The notes: generated from the letters alone by a model not told the origin. Shown: positions 1 through 17,676, counted from the stretch's first letter. The stretch is DNA of 64,000 nt from Zopfochytrium polystomum (GCA_025765615.1 JAIVFJ010000072.1:124001-188000); one strand, 5' to 3'. Numbers and translations: made by a program.

Positions 1-2873
1 GCTTTGTCCGCCGGTGCATTCAGCATCCAGCAGGAGCCTGCTTCGCAGACGTGGACTGGCTCGACCGTAGACGAGCGATCGAAACCCGTCGTCGATGGCA
101 GCTTCGCTCCGTATTACTTTGCAACTGAAGAGGACCCGACGACGTACTACCTCAAGTACTATGCGGAGTTTACCGTTCTCACCATTGTGGCGATCATCAT
201 CCGGCTCGTGATCCTTGCCTACGTCCAGCAACGCGCGGGTCGTACGATTCATCAGGAAATGATGCGCAACGTGCTCGGCGCGCCCCTGCGCTTTTTCGAA
301 GTCACTCCCCTCGGGAGGATCATCAATCGTTTCTCAAAGGACCTCGGGGCGTTGGACTTTGAAGTTGGGGCAAGGTAAGCTTGGGAGGGATTGTTTCAAC
401 TGGCTGGCCCACCGCCGAGGGCAGTTTAACAAATTTGGTTTTTTTTCATATCCAGTGCTGGAAACACAATTTATCGTACGTGCGAGAGGGCCGCAGAGCA
501 ATCGATCGGTTCTCACCAGAACGTTCCACTTTCAATTTAGAAACCCTTGTACTGCTTTTTGTCGTTGGGACAATTACTTCGGTCGTACCTCCTCTTTTGT
601 TCCTGCTCTTGCCGCTTGGTGAGTAAGGATTCAAACAGCTCCTACTTCTTTTGTAGAATCGTACACAAAGTGATAACCGACGCGACCTGTGCAACTTTAC
701 CGCTCAGGTTATGTCTATGCGCTTATTGGACTGTACTACATTCGAACCTCAAGATCTCTGAAACGAATCGACTCTGTTGCGCGGTCCCCTATATATTCCC
801 ATTTCGGCGAAACACTTGCGTAAGTACGCATGAAGCAAACAAAGAAAACCACAGTCCTGCGTTTGCGAATGACCGTCTGCTGATTAACCGTCTTCGTCTC
901 TGCGTCCCTGGCGGCGCTTGTTGCGTTAAAAAAACAAACAAACGCAGGGGCGTCTCTGTGATACGCGCCTTCCACCGCACCACGGCCTTTTCGGCCGAGT
1001 CCTGCCGCCGGTTCGACGACTCGAACCGCGCCTCCTACTACCTCCACATCAGCGCCATCTGGGCGTCCATCCGCATGCAGCTGCTCTCCGCGCTCGTCAT
1101 GTTTGCAGCGGGCCTGCTGATCCTGATTTCCGGCGTCGACGCGAGCGTCGCGGGGCTCTGCCTCAACTTTACTCTGCAGCTGTCCGAGGCGTTGATTGCG
1201 CTGGTCAGGAACCAGAGCTGGCTCGAGATGTCGATGAACTCTGTTGGTGAGGGCGTTGGGGTGGTGTGCCATTGGTTTTTTTTTGTTGGGGCTTGCACCA
1301 TTTTCTCACAGTCTCGACACCCCCACCCCGCCCCCCGGGTGATGCTGTGATTTTTGTTTCAGAACGATGCGACGATTATCTGAAACTGGAGCAGGAGGCG
1401 CCGGCAAACCTCGCCGGGAACCGACCCCCCAAGGACTGGCCGCAAGAAGGAAAGATTTCCGTGCAAAATCTGGAGATGCGGTACTCCAAGGAGACGCCGC
1501 TCGTTTTGCATGGGATCTCCGCGGACATATTCCCTCGGGAGAAAGTCGGGATTGTCGGCCGCACCGGCGCAGGCAAGGTACGCGACATATGATAGAGGAA
1601 GATTGTTTCTGTTGGCGGTCGGTGGCCATCGATGCGCGCCTGACCCACTTTGTTTCTTATCATTTTTCCCACGCTTGCCTTTGCCTCTGCCCCCTCATTC
1701 ACACTGTCTCAGTCGACCTTGACCCTCGCTCTGTTCCGCATCATCGAACCGGCGGGCGGGACGGTGGTCATTGACGGCGTCGACATTCGGACGCTCGGCC
1801 TGCACGACCTCCGCTCCAGCTTGACCATCATCCCGCAGGACCCCGTGCTGTTTGCCGGCACCGTCCGCTCGAACCTGGACCCGTTCGATAGCCTCGACGA
1901 CGCGACTCTGTGGAACGCACTCCGTCGCGCGCACCTCGTCGGCGACCCCCACCACCCCGACGACGCCCCGCGTGCCCCCGCTGCCGCCCCCGCCGCCTCC
2001 TCCTCCACGCCGCCGTCGGCCGGGTACGATACTGTCTCCGTTGAGTCCGACGGCGTCGACGGTGACGAGACCATCGCGGAAAAGAAGCAGTCGCTCCGCC
2101 ACGCGTTTCGCATCACGCTCGACACGCCCATCGCCGAGGGCGGGGCCAACCTGTCCGCGGGACAGCGGCAGCTGCTGTGCCTGGCGCGAGCGCTGGCGCG
2201 GACGAGCAAAGTGATTGTGCTGGACGAAGGTTTCATTTTTCTTTTTTCCTCCTTTCTTTTCTTTTTCTTCTTTTTTTCTTCTTCCTGTATTTTCTTCATT
2301 TCTTCCTATCTATCTTTTCCTCTGTGAAGGCTAGACTGTATTTAGGCAAGCGTGATTTCCTTTTAGCTACAAACTCACCTGCTACATCGCTCGTTCGGAC
2401 AAAAAAACACAAATCGCAGCAACCGCCTCCGTCGACACGGAAACGGACTCGCGCATCCAGGACACGATCCGGACGGAGCTTTCCAACTCTACCGTGCTGA
2501 CAATCGCCCATCGCCTCAAGACCATCGTGGACTGTGAGTATCCCTATTTAGGGTGGAAATGGAAGGGTTGGGCAAACTCACCCTCAACAAAAATTGTAGA
2601 TGATCGAGTGATTGTGCTGGACCAGGGCCGCATCATTGAGAACGATACGCCTCATCGGCTCATCAGCCAATCCAAGGTCGGCGTGTTCCGGAAAATGTAA
2701 ATACTGCCCTTACGACTTTTTTTTTCTTTCTTTTTTTTTCCCCCTTTGGTTCTTGCTTGTCCTAACCTTTTCTTTCTCCTTTGATTTTTTGCTGGGCCGC
2801 AAGGTGCGAAGAGAGCGGCGAGTTTGAGGAGCTGGTCCTGATCGCGCAAGAGGCCGAAGCGAAGCGACGGTGA
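1..2873 (+). CDS. ABCC (MRP-type) ABC transporter A, 3' part only
   Basis: This is the C-terminal half of an ATP-driven membrane exporter of the MRP/ABCC family; the 5' part lies left of the window. Exons read as 1-374, 456-475, 541-618, 708-819, 948-1246, 1363-1577, 1713-2229, 2420-2533, 2600-2696 and 2804-2873, all in phase. They encode TMD2, with the conserved loop [18 protein letters not shown], followed by NBD2. NBD2 has Walker A GRTGAGK/STL split by an intron, signature LSAGQRQ and Walker B VIVLDEATASVD. Exon 456-475 is only 20 nt and recurs in both paralogues. The C-terminus is [18 protein letters not shown]. Every exon is open, unlike the two downstream copies. Substrate cannot be inferred; known fungal ABCC proteins export glutathione conjugates, metals or bile-acid-like compounds from the vacuole or plasma membrane. 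Confidence 0.93.
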
Positions 2874-3441
2874 GGGCGGCGGTGAACTGGCGGTGAACCA
2901 AAAGCGTGTCGCCATTTGATGATGATGGGCGGATTTGCTGAACCAAAGGAGAGACAGACAAAAAAAAAAAAATAAAATAAAATAAAAAAATAAAAAAGGG
3001 CGTCGGCGGCCACGCGTGGTCGAAAGGCTTTCGATGTTGGCAATGGAATGGTTGTTGCACAATTTAGGTTTGCACGGGGAAGAGCGCAAGCAGCGGCAAA
3101 TACGGCTGCGGTATCTTTGGGGGGGGCATCATTGGTGACAAAACGTATCGGCTGAAATCGGCGCGGGATTTGGCCCTTATATTGAAGAAAACTTGCAGCC
3201 GCCGATTCGGTTCGTCATATTATAATTATTATTATTTTTTTTTTTTCTAATCTTCTTCCCCCCTTTTGTCGCAAACTTTATTTATTGCCGCGTGGATCGG
3301 AGGATTGGAGGATCTATGGAGGATAAAATCGAGGGGATCGGAGGTTATCTGCTAGTGGGCTGGGATCAAGGAGGAGGAGGAGTGAGGATCGAGGAGGAGC
3401 AGTCGCGAGGAGGCGATGAGGAGGAGGCAGGATGCGCGCTC

Positions 3442-3464
3442 CCATCCATCCATCCATCCATCCA

Positions 3465-3502
<38 letters not shown>
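3442..3502. repeat. Compound (CATC)n-(TGTC)n microsatellite
   Basis: Six or so CATC units run straight into nine TGTC units. It lies in the 0.9-kb gap between transporter genes A and B. The rest of 2874-3755 holds A/T homopolymers and no gene that I can support. Confidence 0.95.
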
Positions 3503-3755
3503 GGCGGCCACAATTTGCACTGCTTGGCGGCGGTTCCGGTTCCGGACGGCAAGGTGTAAAAAGTTACTTGACCCACCTCCCCCCACATTTGGTATCTCCG
3601 CGCGTTTGTTTGTTTACATCCTGGACACGGAGGGTGAGGGAGCCTCCCTATAAATATTTGTCACCAGAACAAGAAGAAAACCCCAGGGTAAAATAAGAAA
3701 AAAACAATATAAAAAAAAAATTAAAAAAAGGTACGCCCACAAGTAACTCTTTGAC

Positions 3756-10143
<6,388 letters not shown>

Positions 10144-11395
10144 CGCGCTCTTCTTTTCTTCTTTTTTGTTGCAGTAGTTTCCTCCGACGCTTTTCTTTGT
10201 TTTGTTGTTGCCGTGACTTGCTTTTCTGTTGGGACTTGGAAGTTGTCCCGCTGCTTAGAGGGGACTTCCTCGAGTTTCTAATGTGCTCTTCCCCCAACCC
10301 CTGCTTTCGTCGTCTTGTGCAAGCGACTTGCTATGAATCAGTCCTTTGCTCTCGTGAGAATCTCCACTCTTCCCTCTTTTTTTTTTTCGTCTCCCAAACT
10401 TGTCTTCCGCGTTCCTTGGGGAACAAAAACCAAGAAGACTTTTTCCCCCAATCCACCTGTCTGCCCGGACAACTTCCTGCTCCTTTCTGCGCTGTGTAAA
10501 ACGGATTGAAAATATGAAGTGATAGTGCGCAAGTGATTTTTTGAGACGCTTTGAACTCTTGGAATAACGAAAAAGGACGATGCAACATCATCAGCAGACT
10601 GGGATTTTGAGCAAGTGGCACAAACGCGCTACACTTCTGATGCTTCAACCCGAACTAGTCTCATCCGACTCAGGGGGCTTTTGCGCGCATCAACTTCTAG
10701 CGTATCCTAACCAGAAACACTTGATCTTTTCCATGGTGTTATTTGCAGCGGTGTTTTGCCTTCAAATTTTAGGGCTCCTTGCGATTGAGACCCCCGGCCC
10801 CTTGGCACTATTAAACAGGTCCCATATCAATCAAACCCGCAACCCAAGCCAAATTGCCGTATTATTCAACCCCCCTCAATATCCTTCTTTACTAATACGC
10901 GCCCATCGGCTGCGTAACACCAGTACACTGGGATTTTTCGAGGGTCTCACGGATGACAGAGCAGCACAAACACACAACACTTTTCCTGGTGTTCCAACTC
11001 GCACAATGCTCGTCGACGTCGCCTCCCACCGTGACCACGCGAAATCCGGGTCGACTCTCCGACGCAGGCGAACAAACAATACTCCCGCTTGTTTGTCTTG
11101 GTGCGCTGTTTGTTTGTTTACGGAACCGGCTCCTCTTGTGCTTAGACGGAAGTTGCTCTCGTCGTATACAGCAACGGTATTTGGCGCTTTCCATCATTCT
11201 GCTGCTCGCTATCTCCCTCTGCTTAATTTTTTTTTTATATATATTTAATTCGGTGTTTTGATGTACCGCCTTATCGTAGGTTGGTCCGGGGAAAATCGGA
11301 GCAAATCGGAAACTCGCTTTCTCTTCGAAGCACGTTGGGCGGGGAGGGGCAGGAGGTCATGCGGCCCGCCGCTCACGATCGAGCACGCGGCCGGC
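10144..11395. other. Gene-free stretch after transporter B
   Basis: There are short open frames on both strands but no splice-consistent or family-like coding signal, plus scattered pyrimidine runs. I see nothing I can name here. Confidence 0.5.
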
Positions 11396-12082
11396 GTGAC
11401 AGTGTTCCCATATTTGGGAAAGGTGGGGACATTCTTGTTGTTTGCACCCGTCACTTCCGGAAAAGAAAAGGGGCAACAACGCGCGCGGTCTCGATTGTGC
11501 TGACTTTTCTTCCTTTTTTTTCCTTCTGGGGGAGGGGGAAAGGGGATGGGGGGTTGGGGCCGGCTGTCTTTCCCTGTCATCATCACCACAATGCGCCTGT
11601 CTTGCGCAGCTAGCCAGCACGCGGCCGAGGCCACGAGCCACGAGGCGCACAGATTTTTATTCTATTTCCTTTCCTTCTTTATCAGCTCTTCAACTGGGGC
11701 GTGCACTTCCTCAAGCTGTTTTCGTTCTTCTTCCTTCATTGCCGTTGCGAGCCGCTGTCTTTCCTCTCTCCAACAGCTGTTATCGGGGGAGTGGGTAGCC
11801 AGGCGGAACCGACAGCGTTCTCTCCGCTTGCCTCGCAAAACTCAATGCCGTCAATGCGCCGAGGATCGTGTCTCGCTGTGCGGCGCGAAAAAAAAAAAAA
11901 AAAGAAGGAGAGGAGAAGAAAAAATAAGAAACAGCGACAAAAACACGTGACAGAGTTTTCTCCTTTTTTGGCGACCTGGCGGCGGCGTTTCACGTCACGG
12001 GTTCGTGTTTGGTGGTGATTCCTTTCTTCTCGCCCCCGCTTTTCGGGCGGTGTCTGTCCCTGCCGCGTCGCGGCGGCCGCGC
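11396..12082 (+). repeat. Inverted-repeat element, copy 1 (about 0.69 kb)
   Basis: This segment reappears as its reverse complement at 21419-22101 with only scattered substitutions and homopolymer-length changes. Shared landmarks in order are CGTGACAGTGTTCCCATAT, the GGGGGAGGGGGAAAGGGGAT block, a poly-A run near 11890, ACACGTGACAGAGTTTTCTC, and TTTCGGGCGGTGTCTGTCCC near the far end. Similarity stops abruptly at both ends. Conceptual translations are low-complexity and I find no transposase, so a non-autonomous element or another dispersed repeat is the best description. It ends about 0.5 kb upstream of the Cys-rich gene at 12580. Confidence 0.85.
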
Positions 12083-12292
12083 TGCCCTTTTTTGCCCCGA
12101 TAACAGCTCTACTGCGGGCGAGACAGGCGCCAGGCAAGACAGTCACCGCTCGAATATTCACCAATGCGAATTCTTCAGAGAGATCATTCTCCCAAAGCAA
12201 GGAAAAATTCGCGCATGGTGCACATGTCCTTCCGAGGTCCAGCTTTTTTTTTTCTTTTTTTTTCGTACATACACACACGCACACACCCTCGA

Positions 12293-12295
<3 letters not shown>

Positions 12296-12355
<60 letters not shown>
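12296..12355. repeat. (CT)n microsatellite in promoter region
   Basis: About 30 uninterrupted CT units lie upstream of the TATA box of the Cys-rich secreted protein gene. The same arrangement precedes the metallothionein-like gene and the gene at 63239. Confidence 0.95.
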
Positions 12356-12357
<2 letters not shown>

Positions 12358-12433
12358 CTCGCTCCCTATTGCTCCCCCAATGGCGCTTTTGCTATCAAAT
12401 TATAACCACTTTTCTCCCACCTCCACCCTCCCG

Positions 12434-12440
12434 TATAAAA
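12434..12440 (+). promoter_or_regulatory. TATA box of the Cys-rich secreted protein gene
   Basis: TATAAAA sits in CCGTATAAAAGGACAAGG, 146 bp before the ATG at 12580. The intervening leader is A/C-rich and has no upstream ATG in a good context near the start. Confidence 0.6.
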
Positions 12441-12579
12441 GGACAAGGTCGACACTGCTCGAAAAACCACACCTTCACAAGCGCAAAACACCACCGGCCC
12501 TCCAGCAACAACAAGCTCTTCAATACAAAAGTCTCCAGAGACTGCAAACACAGCCAGCAACCCCAAAATTCGACAAAGA

Positions 12580-12945
12580 ATGCTCGGCAGATCCCTCCTC
12601 ACGCTGCTCGCCGCATCCGCCCTGGCCCTCTCCACTGCCAGTGCCATCGCCCTCCCCGGCCCCTCTCCCGACGACACGACCCCCGCCAGCGGACTGGTGT
12701 TCAACCCCAAGGCCGCCGCCGAGGCGTTCGCGGCGCGCGGCAACGCGACGGCCATCTCGGAAAAAGTCGCCGGGCTGAAGGCCCTCGCCACGACCGAGGA
12801 CACGCGCTGCCGCACCTACCGCAACTGCGACCAGGGCGTGCTGTGGTTCTGCATCGTTGCCTGCTCGTTCGGCGAGAACGACGGGTGCCCAAGGTGCCTG
12901 CGCGAGTGCACCGATGAGTGCTACTGCGGCGCTTGCACTCCTTGA
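12580..12945 (+). CDS. Small secreted cysteine-rich protein
   Basis: Single-exon gene for 121 residues. Residues 1-22 form a clear signal peptide (MLGRSLLTLLAASALALSTA), followed by a Pro/Ala-rich pro-like region. The last 45 residues carry ten cysteines in a compact pattern (C-x5-C-x7-C-x3-C-x7-C-x2-C-x3-C-x3-C-x1-C-x2-C), consistent with a disulfide-bonded extracellular domain. I do not recognise the family. Small secreted Cys-rich proteins in fungi include effectors, hydrophobin-like and antimicrobial proteins, and nothing here decides between these. The ATG follows a TATA box and a (CT)n tract, and AATAAA signals follow at 12977 and 13082. Confidence 0.8.
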   Translation: MLGRSLLTLLAASALALSTASAIALPGPSPDDTTPASGLVFNPKAAAEAFAARGNATAISEKVAGLKALATTEDTRCRTYRNCDQGVLWFCIVACSFGENDGCPRCLRECTDECYCGACTP

Positions 12946-12976
12946 AGGGAGACGAAGGAAGGAAGCTGAAAGGTGG

Positions 12977-13087
12977 AATAAAACCAAAATAGCGAATGGG
13001 AGCTGTGGAAGGGGCGGGATATCGGTGCGGTGTTTTGAAGTTCCTCAACTTTCTGCGTTCTGTTTTGTTTCTACATATTTGAATAAA
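12977..13087 (+). terminator. Polyadenylation signals AATAAA (two)
   Basis: AATAAA occurs at 12977-12982 and again at 13082-13087, 32 and 137 bp after the stop codon of the Cys-rich gene. They are the likely 3'-end signals of that transcript. Confidence 0.45.
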
Positions 13088-13734
13088 CCATGCAAAGGCG
13101 CGAAATCTCCAACTTTGAACCCACGTGGCAGACGGGGGCCGTTCCCTTCGCACCCAAGTGTTTTGTTTTGCACACACAAATGAAGTTGGATCTGTCCGTA
13201 TCAAAGCGACGCACACGGATTAGAAGGGATGACCGCGACCTTTGCCTTAAGTTTTTTGAACATTGCTTGATGGAGGGAGGAACTTGCTCACGAGAAGCGA
13301 CAATTGGTTGGTTTAAAAGAAGTTTTTTTTTTTTCCCGTTTGGGTGGTTTTACTCGACAACAACCCAACAGCCCGTCGACCTTTTCGAGAAGGTCGAGAG
13401 GCGCTCTTCCTTGGCCTGCCGCCAACTTTCGAGAGCCGGGGTCACCGCGATTCGCAAGGGTATTGTAAAGGAGAAGGAAAGAGCAAGAGGAGGACAGAGA
13501 AGCAGAGAAAGTAGAAGGAGAGAGTGAAGACGAAGACGAAGAAATAGAATTGTAATAGTACGAAGAAGAAGAAGAGAAGTGGACATGTGAAAAAGCACCC
13601 AGGGCCCGTCCAACACACCCCCTCCACCGTGGTTAGGGTAACTCTCGCCATCGCCGGGAATCGAGAAGGAGGAACACTACATCGCGGCCCAGTTTTATGA
13701 CTCTGCTCGCGCTGCAGCTGCCGTTGTGTCCAAT

Positions 13735-14690
13735 TCATGAGCACTCGAATTGCCTGCCTATCGCTGCCGTGACGAGGTCGGTCACCATTCGAGCGATGAC
13801 GGCTATGATCGGCACGATCAGGAGCAGTAGGAGCTCTTCAATGACCGTCGCCTCAAACTCCATCGGTAGGCCAATTGGAGCTGTGTCGCCTTTGGTTGTC
13901 ATGCCCGCATCACCCCTCGGTGGAAGCTGGTGACCAGGAATACCGTCTTCCTAAAAAGTGGATGGGCCTCGCTAATCACTGGGTTTGTCATAGATAATGG
14001 TCCAGCCGTCTCCTCCAGGCCTTCTGTGATAGTTCCCTCCACTTCACACATTTTCACGAGCTGCAGCACGATGTTCTTAAGGGTAGTCAAAGGATGCCAA
14101 CATCTCTGTCCCGCGGTCGAAACAGGGCATCAATAGGGAGACATCTTCCCAAGAGAGTCTGTGCGGGATTGGTCTGTCACTCGGTAGTTCGAGGCTTTGG
14201 CTGACAGCTGTAAGTAGTTCTTTCGCGGTCACCCTCGGGTTCTTCGTCCAAAGAGGACAACGACGTGCTACTTTCGCCATCCGTCAAGGAATCTTCACTC
14301 AAACTGAACATCGTGTCGGCGTCAAGCTCTGAATCAGTTAGAGTTTGAGGCTGAAACTCCAGCTCCGACTGCTCCATGAACGAATTATATATCTTTGCCC
14401 TCCAAGATATCCTGCTGGAGCTGAGCCCAGGCAGCCAGTGACGGCACGTTTGTCGTTGTGTCTTGGTCAGGGTCCTTGGGCAGCCTTAGTGAACACTGCA
14501 ACTGAAAGCAGTTCCGAAGCTCGAAGCTCGCTCCACTTCCATCAAAAACTGCGGAAACGGTGTTAAAACTCGAAACGTTAAGGCCAACGTATTTGCCTCG
14601 GTTGAATCTATGCCAGCAGGAGGAGATGCAGACGCTCGCTCTGCCAAGTCTTTCAAAACCGCCACGGTCGCGGCGTCTGGGCATAGTTTA
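13735..14690 (-). pseudogene. Decayed gene of unknown family, multiple frameshifts
   Basis: Reading the minus strand from 14690 down to 13735, protein-like segments follow one another but alternate between frames. First comes an Asp/Ala-rich start (near 14690-14500), then a segment ending AAWAQLQQDILEGKDI. Next is an acidic Ser-rich stretch (DADTMFSLSEDSLTDGESS), then AKELLTAVSQSLELPSD and its continuation, then a segment containing IVLQLVKMCEVEGTITEG. The last part has a hydrophobic, membrane-spanning-like segment (LLLLLIVPIIAVIARMV) and ends ...GRQFECS with a stop. At least four or five frame changes are needed to join them, none explained by GT-AG introns. I do not recognise the family. 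Confidence 0.4.
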
Positions 14691-15091
14691 GTGAAGTTTA
14701 GTGGAAGGGTAATGGGATTTACGCACAGTTTGGGAAGGAAAAAAAAAGGGAGGAATTTGAGGACGAGCGCTGTCGACTAAATTACGCTGGGCTGGGTTGC
14801 AGTTGGGCAGCAAGGTTTCTCACATCGACAGAACTGAGAAAGTGGAAGTTCAAATTAGGTTGGGATCTGCCTTGAAAATAACGCTCCCTGCACTGCGCAG
14901 AGAGACAGGATCGGCATGGGTGATGCAAAGACAGTGAGTACCTCCCTTTCACTTATCAAATAAAAGAACAGCACAAGTGATTGATACCCTACATCAATAA
15001 AGAAACGAAGAGGAAGGTCAGCATAAAGTCATGAACAGCTTGAAGGGAAAATGGGATGTTGTGTGGGCGTGCAGCCCACATCCGCACAGAC

Positions 15092-15098
<7 letters not shown>

Positions 15099-15121
<23 letters not shown>
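15099..15121. repeat. (GA)n microsatellite
   Basis: About 11 GA units in non-genic sequence. The surrounding 14.7-15.7 kb shows no gene; the long minus-strand open frame there is low-complexity. Confidence 0.9.
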
Positions 15122-15126
<5 letters not shown>

Positions 15127-15712
15127 AAGACCAAGGGAAAGGGGAAATGCACGCCGCTCGCCGCCCGCTGCTTCACAGCGACGGCGGGTAGGCCGTCGTC
15201 ACAAGCCAATCCGCTCGACAAGAGAGTACATAGAAGGAGAGATATGAAGGAAAACCATAAGACGTCCGCCGCCTTCAAGAGCCCTCCTCCGCCCAACGGC
15301 CAACGAGGGGTGCAAAGAACGAGGGAAAAAGAAATAAAGAATGCCCGACACTCTTCCTGCAGCGACGTCGGCCTCTGGCCGTCGTCATCGCCCATCTTTT
15401 GCCTGCTGCTGCCGCTCTGCGGCGACGACGGCCAAACTCGACTCAAAAGAACAAACTCCGATGTGAAGCACCAGGACAATGTTTCGACAGATGTAGTCTC
15501 AACGAAACAAAAGAAGAGAAAAGGTGTGAAGGCTGAAGGGGGGAATAAACAAGGACTGAAGAAAAAAACAGGCAAAAAAGCGCTCTGATCAACGAAGTGC
15601 AATCTTCCGAAGAAGTGGCCAACCGTCCCCAAAATTAAACAAATAAAAGAAGTAGGTACAAATGTAGGAAGCACCACTATTGTCCCCTCTGCCCCCCGCT
15701 TAATTTTTCTGT

Positions 15713-16180
15713 TTAATCCTCCACTTGGCCCGACCCAGCTCCCTGCACTCCGAGCTTGATCAGCACCTCGACTTTTGGTAAAGTCACCCAAGGGGCACGA
15801 GTGTCTTGACCTCCTTGACGAGGTGCCAGTTGGTTCAGGTACGACGGCTGCGAGTGGTCGAGCGAGAGCATCACTACGTCTGTCTCCTGGTCGAGGTCGG
15901 CGCGGTGGTTCAGGATTCGGAGGAACTCGTTGGTGATCTGTAGAGAATAGTGGGGAGGAAACATTAGGTACACAAAAAGAGTGATAACTATCGATCTCCA
16001 CCACTCTCACAGATCTTTCACGGTTCGGGCTTCCCATTGACCCGAATTTTCCGTTCAGTGGTGGTTGCCGCATTTGCTTCTGCTGCAGCAGCAGCAGATG
16101 CAACCGCAACAAATGCATCAGCAGCAGAATCAGTTGTTGCTGTTGCAGTTGCATTTGCTGCTTTTGTTGGCGCACCACGA
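15713..16180 (-). pseudogene. 3' fragment of a glutamine-rich protein gene
   Basis: The minus strand reads a Gln-rich segment (QQKQQMQLQQQQL, about 16180-16130) ending ...FGSMGSPNRERS at 16011. A well-formed 73-nt intron follows (GTGAGA...CTACAG, 16010-15938). A second exon (15937-15713) begins ITNEFLRILNHRADLDQETD and ends GAGSGQVED with a stop. Phase is maintained across the intron. Upstream, CAG/CTG-rich sequence to about 16420 encodes more Gln/Pro-rich peptide but is interrupted by stops, so the 5' part looks lost or rearranged. I cannot name the family; Gln-rich transcriptional regulators are one possibility. Confidence 0.35.
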
Positions 16181-16845
16181 AGGAGCCTCACCGCATACCC
16201 CTCAACTGCGCAAGATAGATAGGCACTGCTGAGTTATTGTGGTTGCTGCCCTTGATCAGCAGGTATGCTCGCCCCTTGCATCAGACCAGTGTTTCCTGGA
16301 CTGCCAACGGGATGCATTGGTTGGCTCAACGGCTGGGAAGGCAAGAACTGCTGTGGCTGCTGCTGTGGCGGAGTCTGCTAGTTTTGCTCCATCTGTTGCT
16401 GTTCCCTGAATTGCTGCGGGATTGCTGCTGTGGAGTGCTTGGAGACAATATTTGCATTTCAACAGAAATTCTACTAACTGTATCACGAAAAAACGGGGTT
16501 CGAGTACTAATAGTCCACTAACAAGCAAATCTCCAATCTTGTGAAATCTCGGATCTCATGCACCAAGGTAAATTCGAGTTGCAACCTCTAATCTCGTGCG
16601 AGTCAAAAGGCTCTCTGCCCATCACCATCTTATATCTTGGCAACCTGGTTGTATTGTTGGTTGGCCTCTATCTTTTGCAAGCAGGCTTGCGACGGTAGAA
16701 GGAGGAAGTAGGAACCCTCCTTTTTTTCTTCGGGCTTGTCCAGCCGCACGGACGAAGGCTGGGCAAAAACAGCGCAGGCGCGTTGCTAATTTTTTATTTT
16801 TTTATTTCTATTTTTTTTTTTCGGTTCTTCTTTTTGTCTTAGCCA

Positions 16846-16847
<2 letters not shown>

Positions 16848-16937
<90 letters not shown>
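16848..16937. repeat. (CA)n-(CT)n microsatellite in metallothionein promoter
   Basis: About 16 CA units run into about 28 CT units. A TATA-like TTAAAAAG follows at 16971, 122 bp before the metallothionein start codon. Confidence 0.95.
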
Positions 16938-16940
<3 letters not shown>

Positions 16941-17092
16941 TCGTGTTCTGTTGTCTGACAGCCAACCCCCTTAAAAAGACAGCATCTCGCGCGCTCCCAA
17001 CACACCGCCTGCCTTCTTCACCGATCTCCCCTGCTTCCTTCTCCTCGCCGACCGGCCTTTTCCGACACCGACCTCACAAGAATCGACCAAAG

Positions 17093-17474
17093 ATGCCTTG
17101 CGGCTGCGGATGCGTGAAGGACTGCAAGTGCGGCAAGGACTGCACGTAAGTCGAGGGATGTTGTGGAACAGTGGTGCTGGTCTCCTAATGGCGACACTTC
17201 TTGCCTCTCATTCGTAATATGCACAGCTGCAAGGGCGGCTACATGATTGACGAGGAGCGCGACGAGCTTCCCATGGCCGCCCCCCTGACCGAAGCCGAGT
17301 CTGCCTCGGTAAGTCCCCCTCTCCTTGTTCCCTTTCCAAGCAAGTGCAGACACATGACCCTGTCCACAGACCTTTGTCGGTGCGTCGACGGCCTGGTCGA
17401 ACGGCGGCTGCAAGTGCTCGAACCCCAACTGCTGCGGTGGCGGCTGCAAATGCGCTGACTGCCGCTGCACCTAA
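17093..17474 (+). CDS. Metallothionein-like two-cluster protein
   Basis: Three exons (17093-17145, 17227-17308, 17370-17474) encode 79 residues. The N-terminal cluster, MPCGCGCVKDCKCGKDCTCK, has seven cysteines, mostly in C-x-C pairs. A 38-residue Cys-free acidic linker follows. The C-terminal cluster (GGCKCSNPNCCGGGCKCADC, then RCT) has eight cysteines. There are no histidines. Two Cys-rich clusters around a spacer is the layout of plant-type metallothioneins, and a role in binding Cu, Zn or Cd through thiolates follows from the family. Both introns flank the linker exon, so each metal cluster is essentially one exon. Introns have GTAAGT donors and CAG acceptors. A (CA)n/(CT)n tract and TTAAAAAG lie upstream. 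Confidence 0.85.
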
Positions 17475-17674
17475 GCACTGCTATTGTGAAATAGCATTCT
17501 ATGAAACCGTTGCGTGTTGTCCCTCCCTTTTCAGTTTCCCCTGGCCGCCTCATCATACTCCTCCTCCTCCTCCTCTTCCTCTTCCTCGTTCGCGGCCGCT
17601 CGTCGCCCCCGCATGGAGCGATCTGATGCTGCTGGGCCTCATCCCTTTGCCGCCGTTCTTTTTTTAATTTTTTT

Positions 17675-17676
<2 letters not shown>

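Noticed and set aside
736..1272. Antisense open frames over the ABCC exons
   Set aside because: GC-rich shadow frames of the plus-strand transporter; no independent start context, splice signals or homology. The same applies to antisense frames over 23-25 kb, 32 kb, 58-59 kb and 60-61 kb.
12301..12360. Open frames of SLSLSL/RERERE repeats
   Set aside because: Translations of (CT)n microsatellites here and at 16.9, 27.9, 28.4, 44.1 and 63.0 kb; not proteins.
15018..16178. 386-codon minus-strand open frame
   Set aside because: Low-complexity Phe/Ser/Leu-rich translation of pyrimidine tracts; it reads through a well-formed intron of the Gln-rich fragment, so it is a chance frame apart from its first part.
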